Positions 34,701-39,241 of a stretch of DNA of 39,241 bases are shown piece by piece (the stretch's first letter is position 1; each line of letters opens with the position of its first letter). The stretch is from positions 681,316-720,556 of the forward strand of contig NW_003546245.1 in NCBI RefSeq assembly GCF_000090795.2. The letters run 5' to 3'. Source of the DNA: Amphimedon queenslandica (lineage: Eukaryota > Porifera > Demospongiae > Haplosclerida > Niphatidae). The translations under genes and the position numbers were made by a program. The notes under the pieces are model-generated. The model had not been told where the DNA came from, did not search any database, and worked only from the letters and a program-made list of their open reading frames with translations.

Positions 34701-37202
34701 GTACTGTAGTACAGGGTCTCAGGCCAAATTTCACCAGAAATGGAAAGGAGAGAATTCTTCATTTTTATAATTTTTTTGATACATATACATGTTTTTATGT
34801 TGTCTTTCAAGTTTGAGATGATTCCGATCAGAATTGGATTTTTTATGAATTTTTTGAAGTTGCTCCAAAATCGGGCAAAAGTCCCTGTACTATAGTACAG
34901 GGATTTTGGCCAAATTTCGTCAAAAATGAAAAGGAGAGAATTCTCCATTTTTATAATTTTTTCTGATGCACATACATGTTCTTATGTAGTGTAGAAAGTT
35001 TGAACTGGTTCTGATCAAGCTTGGATTTTTTACGAATTTTTAAAGTTGCTCAAAAATAGATTCAAAATCCCTGTATTATAGTACAGGGACTTGGGCCAAG
35101 TTTCGTCAAAAATGAAAAGGATGCTGTTTAGCTCACTTAGCTCGCTTTGTGGGAAACCCTGATGTACTAATTGATGCTGTGGGTGTGTCTGGTTTATTTC
35201 TATTAATTAAATTGGCATTAAACAGAAACCTCTTTCTAATAACATTTAGAGTCCACCTAAGTTGTAACTCGCTAATATGATTTGTGATTGGCCTTGAGCC
35301 AAAATCATGACCACCCTAACAACCGATGCTTATGAATTACAAAGGACAGGAATGCTCATGCATTTCCTAGTGGTTGCTGTTAATATCTAAGATCACTGTC
35401 TACTCTAATAATCTATTAAAATAGTAGTACATGTCCTATGTTAGGATATCTGTCATTGCAGTGTATACACAATGAGAACACGGTGTTGCTATTTTTAAAG
35501 ATGTACAACGTTTACTTTTGCCTTGTACACAATCTATGCATGACTTAATTACATGTATATAGTACATGTAGAAAGTTCATATATGCACATGTATATCTTT
35601 AATGTTGCTGGTTGAGTTTATATACATGTACATGTACATGTATGTAAGAATGTGTTTGTTTGTTAGTGCTAAGATGGTCCCATGCATGCGTGGGATGATA
35701 GTGTACATGGTAAGGTGTTTGTTGATGCATCTCTCTACTCATCATTTCATCATGACATGTTAGCTTGTTAAGGTATTGTTATTATTATTAATTACTCCAT
35801 GCCTTCTTTGTATTGGCAGTTGGTGACATTGTACATATAAAACTTATTACTCTAAATTTACCTTGTGTCTTCCTTTCCATTGGCATTGAAAATAATGTTT
35901 ACTGGTTGGGTGGCCAAAACTCTATTGTGAAAGGAATTGGCTTATGCTTTAATTTAATTAGCATAAGAGTACATGTATGTACATGTACACATTTAGAATT
36001 TCTTTAGCCATTATTTTAATTTTTTTTTTTGATTTTTAGATTGATCACAATCAGCTAAGCGATCTACTAGATATTTTTGATCAAAATGAACAAGGTTAGG
36101 ATACTACTGTATTTTTATTTTTATTTTTTTTACATTAAACTCCATCAGTTTGTTTTTGCTTTAAGGGAAAAATGAAACAAGCGTAACAGTGTAAAAATAT
36201 TCCTATAATTGTTTTCACCACCTTGCAAGTACAGCTGGGTTCTTATTAAGACTTATGAAGGTTCTCTCTACCTTCTAATGCTTCTAGAGAAGTCTTTAGA
36301 CAGCACCTCTATGTTCTTTCGCTGTTAGAAAGATCATAATTTTGTCCCATGTGCAAGCCGCCATTTTGTTTGCTGTGACCACACCCACTTAAGTAGCGTG
36401 GGCGGGTGGTTGCTAAGGCTTGTTATTTCTCCAATACAACGTGTATAGAAGAAATGTAAGTGTTGACATACAAATATATATATATCGCACGTGGGTGAAA
36501 TCAATTATAGGACGACCTGGGAGCTACGCCCCCAGGTCGTAAAAAATCTGACAGTAAATATTTGTTTTTGCGTAACAACAATACTGCTAACGACGTTATG
36601 ACTGCTTCATAATTAATCCTGATTGTTTGTTTATTTTCTCAAAAATAATTAAAATCCTCTTTTTATCATTTTTAGGTCTTGCATTCGGCTCTACGGCGAG
36701 TGCCAGTAGTCAAGGAACCTTTAATACGGCACCAAATAACGGACAACTCTCTGCCCACATGCTCCCCCAGCATCACCAGGACCACGAGAGCTTGCTGTAC
36801 TCACAGCAGCAGCAAGGACTGCTGGATATTGGTGGGTTCTTGGGATCTTCGAGGGACGTCAAACCAGGGACTGGCGCCACGAACCACGCCTCCATCTATA
36901 ACGACTTGAGTTGGCTAAACGTTGAGAGCGGAGCCGCTGCAGGAATGTCGCAAGGTTTCATGCACGACGTTCAGATTAGCGGAGGAGGAGGAGGAGGGGG
37001 AGGACTGGGTTTCCAACCTTACGAACACTTTCAACTTGGACTAGAGGATTCCTCTGGAGTACTCAAAAGCTCCAACGGAAGCATCAACGCACTCACCATG
37101 AGTACAGAGATGCAGCATCCATTCCTTGAGTCAAGTCACTGTGGTTCCGGGGCCATTTATGGACAAGATACTGCTCTACTTAACCTGGACTTAACCAGTT
37201 AA
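28746..37202 (+). CDS. MRTF: Myocardin-related transcription factor (MRTF/MKL)
   Basis: Actin-sensing coactivator of SRF: RPEL motifs bind G-actin, and release allows nuclear entry. Seven coding exons: 28746-28836, 30291-30356, 31120-31175, 31316-31391, 32660-34554, 36040-36094 and 36676-37202; 921 residues, like vertebrate MRTFs. RPEL1 is at ~31-52 (KFRAERDSLIQKNILP), RPEL2 at ~75-97 (DRVSRSELLKRNILP) and RPEL3 at ~110-140 (LADDLND, NRPGVLELVKDRIL). Next come a basic region with YHEYVPP (~236-260), a Gln-rich block (LLLQQQQVFLQLQVLQQQ), and SAP (~368-402, LKVNSLKSTCKEMNL). No leucine zipper is visible after SAP, where vertebrate MRTFs have one. A long Ser/Pro/Gln-rich activation region follows; near the end are LSDLLDIFDQNE and NDLSWLNV, like acidic-hydrophobic transactivation motifs. 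The stop converges on DCUN1D3. Confidence 0.92.
28837..30290 (+). other. First coding intron of MRTF
   Basis: 1.45 kb with a C9-(CT)n tract at about 29090-29112 and further pyrimidine-rich DNA to 29240. No gene or element was recognised. Confidence 0.55.
30357..32659 (+). other. MRTF RPEL-region introns rich in TACATG palindromic words
   Basis: Three introns (30357-31119, 31176-31315, 31392-32659) between the RPEL exons. They contain clusters of the self-complementary words TGTACATGTACA/ACATGT at about 30555-30600, 30740-30880 and 31940-32095. No ORF of note. Confidence 0.65.
34690..35130. repeat. Satellite array D in MRTF intron 5
   Basis: Two to three monomers (ACATGT landmarks at 34787 and 34974, spacing 187), same orientation as array B. 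A perfect CCCTGTACTATAGTACAGGG is at 34883-34902, with one-mismatch forms at 34698-34717 and near 35070-35089. Confidence 0.88.
35131..36039 (+). other. Remainder of MRTF intron 5
   Basis: About 0.9 kb holding another TACATG-rich cluster (about 35550-35645). No gene is seen. Confidence 0.55.
36340..36475 (+). promoter_or_regulatory. GC-box/YY1/CCAAT cluster inside MRTF intron 6
   Basis: In otherwise AT-rich intron DNA there is GCCGCCATTTTG (36357-36368, reverse of a YY1-type AAAATGGCGGC), CCACACCCAC, a GC box GTGGGCGGG (36398-36406) and CCAAT (36431-36435). A consensus splice donor GTAAGT follows at 36456. This could be an internal promoter with a short first exon, or an enhancer. Inference only. 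Confidence 0.4.
36512..36540. repeat. Perfect 10 bp inverted repeat in MRTF intron 6
   Basis: Arms ACGACCTGGG (36512-36521) and CCCAGGTCGT (36531-36540) surround 9 bases. GC-rich against an AT-rich background and followed by A6. Would form a stable hairpin; role unknown. Confidence 0.8.
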
Positions 37203-37830
37203 TGGGCCCTGCCTCTCTCTTATAATCTGTTGTGTGTGTTACGATCAATAACTTCAATGTTCTTCCCCGAGCTGTTGTAGCAGGCCTCATTATAAAAATA
37301 TCATTTGCCGTTTCTCTGTTTTATATTCTCCTTGCTGCTGCCAGCTGTTTTACACCCTCTCTCTCTCTCTTTTCTTTCTCTTGAATCTCCATTCGTAGTT
37401 TTTAGATTTATTAGTGATTATACGCTAATCATATTTTACTAATGAACTTGTGTAGACTATACTCTCATACTCAGTCTCTCTTTCTATAATCATTCCTAAT
37501 TTAATAATAATAATTATTATTATTTATCTTTCTCTTTCTTCTCCCAGTGTATATCTTTAGCTGTTTCTTGTTTTGTTTGCTGTTGTTGTTTGTTTGTTTG
37601 TTGCCATATAATGCAGAAAAATTAATAACTTTTGAACAAAAATAATTTTTAAAAAACTTTTCGATTTTAAATGCTTTAACAAACAATTATGCACAATGAG
37701 ATCAAAAATAACAAAAAAATCGATAGACAAACTTGCCATAAAAAGAAATAAAATATAACAACAATAGTTTTAACTGAGACATACAAATTAATTTAATAAG
37801 TGGTGGGTGTGGCTACACATCTCTAGCTAG
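37203..37830. other. Convergent 3' region between MRTF and DCUN1D3
   Basis: 628 bp AT-rich DNA containing both 3' UTRs, with CT-rich and TTTG runs. A short CTAG tandem (about 37824-37838) overlaps the DCUN1D3 stop codon. No gene is seen. Confidence 0.6.
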
Positions 37831-38697
37831 CTAGCTAGCTCTACTCTTCTCAAGTTCTTGTTCTACAAAGTCGTCAAACAGGCTTGGCCAGGCTTCCGAC
37901 TCGTCGTAATTACTAAAATCCTCTTGAACGGTCGTTACAAAAGGGAGGAACATGTTCCAGGTGTCTCTAGATATACCTTGTATGGAATTGTCCCGTAAGA
38001 ATTGAAACCATCTCTCAAGAAGGGGCGGGGTCTTGTAAGTGAAGACCAGTTCCCATAAAGGTATCGCCATGTCGACCGGTAGTGTCCGTTGTCCTAGACC
38101 GTGGTCGAGACCAAATGAAAAGGTAAAGTTGTAAAGCTCACGGAATGATTTAGAAGACTCTTTTGTCTCTCTCACTAGATCGGGGAAGCGTTTCTTTAAA
38201 GATGAGGCGTCAGTAGCTGTGAGTCTCTGACAGCCGTTAACAAACTCTTCTCTTGTGAATCGACACATTTCCTCCGCTTGGAATTTCCATGCTAATACGA
38301 GAACGACAAAATCGGTCGGGTCGACGCCAAGGTCCTGACAGAATCGCTCCATCCCAGCGGCCAATATGGCATCCTCTGTCTCGTCTTTGTACTTTTGAAA
38401 GAATTTATTGAGAGACTCGATAGAAGAGGTAGAGGATCTACTCCTTCTATCAGGTAGAGGAGGAGGAGGAAGAGAGGAGGAAGAGTTACGAGGAGGCAGA
38501 GGGGCAGGAGGGCGAGTGGTGTCTGTGTGTCGTTGTTGTGGCTGCGTTCCTTGTACCGAGTGAGAGTATGATCGTGGAGGAGTGGACGAGGAGACTGGAT
38601 GGGAGTTCGAGGAGGATGAGGTGGGTCTGTCCGTCTTTGAGTAACTATTGCTACTACTCCCAAGGAAACTATTGTCTTTGGACCCTTTCTGACCCAT
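37831..38697 (-). CDS. DCUN1D3: DCN1-like protein, DCUN1D3 type (NEDD8 E3 scaffold)
   Basis: Single-exon, 288 residues. The C-terminal PONY/DCUN1 domain (~92-283) promotes cullin neddylation by binding cullin and the acetylated N-terminus of UBE2M-type E2s. Visible family blocks are FFQKYKDETEDAILAAGMER, FCQDLGVDPTDF, LAWKFQAEEMCRFTREEF, GISRDTWNMFLPF and ESEAWPSLFDDFVE. The protein begins MGQKGSK, an N-myristoylation signal as in DCUN1D3, the membrane-associated paralogue. Between lies a Ser/Pro-rich linker with polyproline (PPAPLPPR, LPPPPLPDRR), possible SH3 ligands. The Met at 38697 is chosen because Gly2 is required for myristoylation. Confidence 0.93.
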   Translation of the reverse strand: MGQKGSKDNSFLGSSSNSYSKTDRPTSSSSNSHPVSSSTPPRSYSHSVQGTQPQQRHTDTTRPPAPLPPRNSSSSLPPPPLPDRRSRSSTSSIESLNKFFQKYKDETEDAILAAGMERFCQDLGVDPTDFVVLVLAWKFQAEEMCRFTREEFVNGCQRLTATDASSLKKRFPDLVRETKESSKSFRELYNFTFSFGLDHGLGQRTLPVDMAIPLWELVFTYKTPPLLERWFQFLRDNSIQGISRDTWNMFLPFVTTVQEDFSNYDESEAWPSLFDDFVEQELEKSRAS

Positions 38698-38926
38698 TCC
38701 TCAAAGATAAACCCGGAAAGAGATAGGGAGAAAAGAGAAAGCAACAAGTGGTGACACGTAATTTACTGTAATTATGTTTTTGAAAGAAGTTATTTTTTAT
38801 ACGCATAATTAGAACGAATAACATTACAAATAGATTTAATACGGCATATTAATTAAAAGTAGCCAGTGAATAATTAATAAGTTTGCAACAGCATAGCATG
38901 CAGCAGGTTTTTGCATTAAAATTAAA
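38698..38926. other. Intergenic region upstream of DCUN1D3
   Basis: Short AT-rich spacer holding the DCUN1D3 5' region and the 3' end of the next minus-strand gene. No distinct promoter motif is seen. Confidence 0.5.
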
Positions 38927-39241
38927 TTAAATAATTTTAGCATAGAATATGTTTCCTGGTGATGGGAGCTGATCAGAGCTGGAGTTCTTTAAATATCCTT
39001 CGTTAGTAAAGCCAGCACAGGATGGATTAATGTCACAAAGATAAGCAACTTGGAACAGGTTCCTTGTCCAGGGACCAGCATTGCCACCAAACAGGTTATG
39101 ACCACCAATATCAGCATTCATTATCTGATAATAGCGCTGGCTGTAATCAGCCATGTACTTATCCATTAGACTCTCTGTCATTGACATTAGATCACCACTA
39201 GGAGATGTTGGGTAAGATTTAACAGTGTTACTAAAAGTCTG
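38927..39241 (-). CDS. C-terminal part of an unidentified protein with a small Cys-pair (PAN-like) motif
   Basis: The frame is open from the right window edge to a stop at 38927, about 104 residues. The sequence includes DIGGHNLFGG, then a Cys pair in YLCDINPSCAGFTNEGYLK, and ends IFYAKII. The C-x-x-x-P-x-C-x-G-F-x-x-x-G-x-L-K pattern resembles PAN/apple-like extracellular modules, but one disulphide-sized motif is weak evidence. The start and most of the gene lie outside the window, and family assignment is open. Confidence 0.5.
   Translation of the reverse strand, partial: QTFSNTVKSYPTSPSGDLMSMTESLMDKYMADYSQRYYQIMNADIGGHNLFGGNAGPWTRNLFQVAYLCDINPSCAGFTNEGYLKNSSSDQLPSPGNIFYAKII

Noticed and set aside
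36300-36374. Minus-strand ATGGCGGC start with a 22-codon ORF in MRTF intron 6
   Set aside because: Too short and without similarity; the ATGGCGGC is better read as a YY1-type site.
38292-38747. 151-residue minus-strand open frame overlapping DCUN1D3
   Set aside because: It is a shadow frame over the Ser/Pro-rich coding region; the DCUN1D3 frame has clear family similarity.

Overview
This is a gene-dense, intron-rich eukaryotic window. The gene set is metazoan: COQ7, BRX1, a RADIL/afadin-type Rap effector, a TFIIIB subunit of BRF2 type, syntaxin-8, a myocardin-related factor with RPEL and SAP motifs, and a DCUN1D3-type DCN1 protein. AT-rich short introns, a large ankyrin protein with death-fold-like N-terminal helices, and a TKL kinase-kelch fusion point to a demosponge such as Amphimedon. 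The species call is inference. All exon models were built by hand from splice sites, reading-phase continuity and family similarity. They are internally phase-consistent, but no transcript data were available.

Layout. 1-4443 (minus) is a 2A-headed ankyrin-repeat gene that runs off the left edge. 4673-5887 (minus) is COQ7. 6006-8753 (minus) is BRX1, whose introns hold a satellite array and a MITE. 8974-17985 (plus) is a 15-exon RADIL-like gene with an additional afadin-like RA domain; one intron holds a second MITE. 18321-21790 (minus) is a kinase/coiled-coil/kelch gene. 22047-25597 (plus) is a 17-exon BRF2-like gene. 25754-28050 (minus) is syntaxin-8. 28746-37202 (plus) is MRTF. 37831-38697 (minus) is single-exon DCUN1D3. 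38927-39241 (minus) is the 3' end of an unidentified gene.

Three neighbouring pairs are head-to-head with short shared 5' regions: BRX1/RADIL (220 bp), kinase-kelch/BRF2 (256 bp, with an NRF1-type palindrome) and STX8/MRTF (695 bp). Three pairs are convergent. The genes do not form one pathway. Themes are housekeeping (ubiquinone, ribosome, Pol III, endosomal SNARE, neddylation) and signalling to adhesion and actin (Rap effector, MRTF).

The most unusual element is a 2A ribosome-skipping motif (DVELNPGP) placed directly after a hydrophobic segment at the N-terminus of the ankyrin/death-fold-like protein. This arrangement could give one mRNA two products with different cell locations. Other notable points are a dispersed ~180 bp satellite family in four introns with a 20 bp palindrome, two MITE-like insertions, a Gln-to-His change at the predicted SNARE zero layer of syntaxin-8, and a Rap-effector architecture combining afadin and RADIL features.
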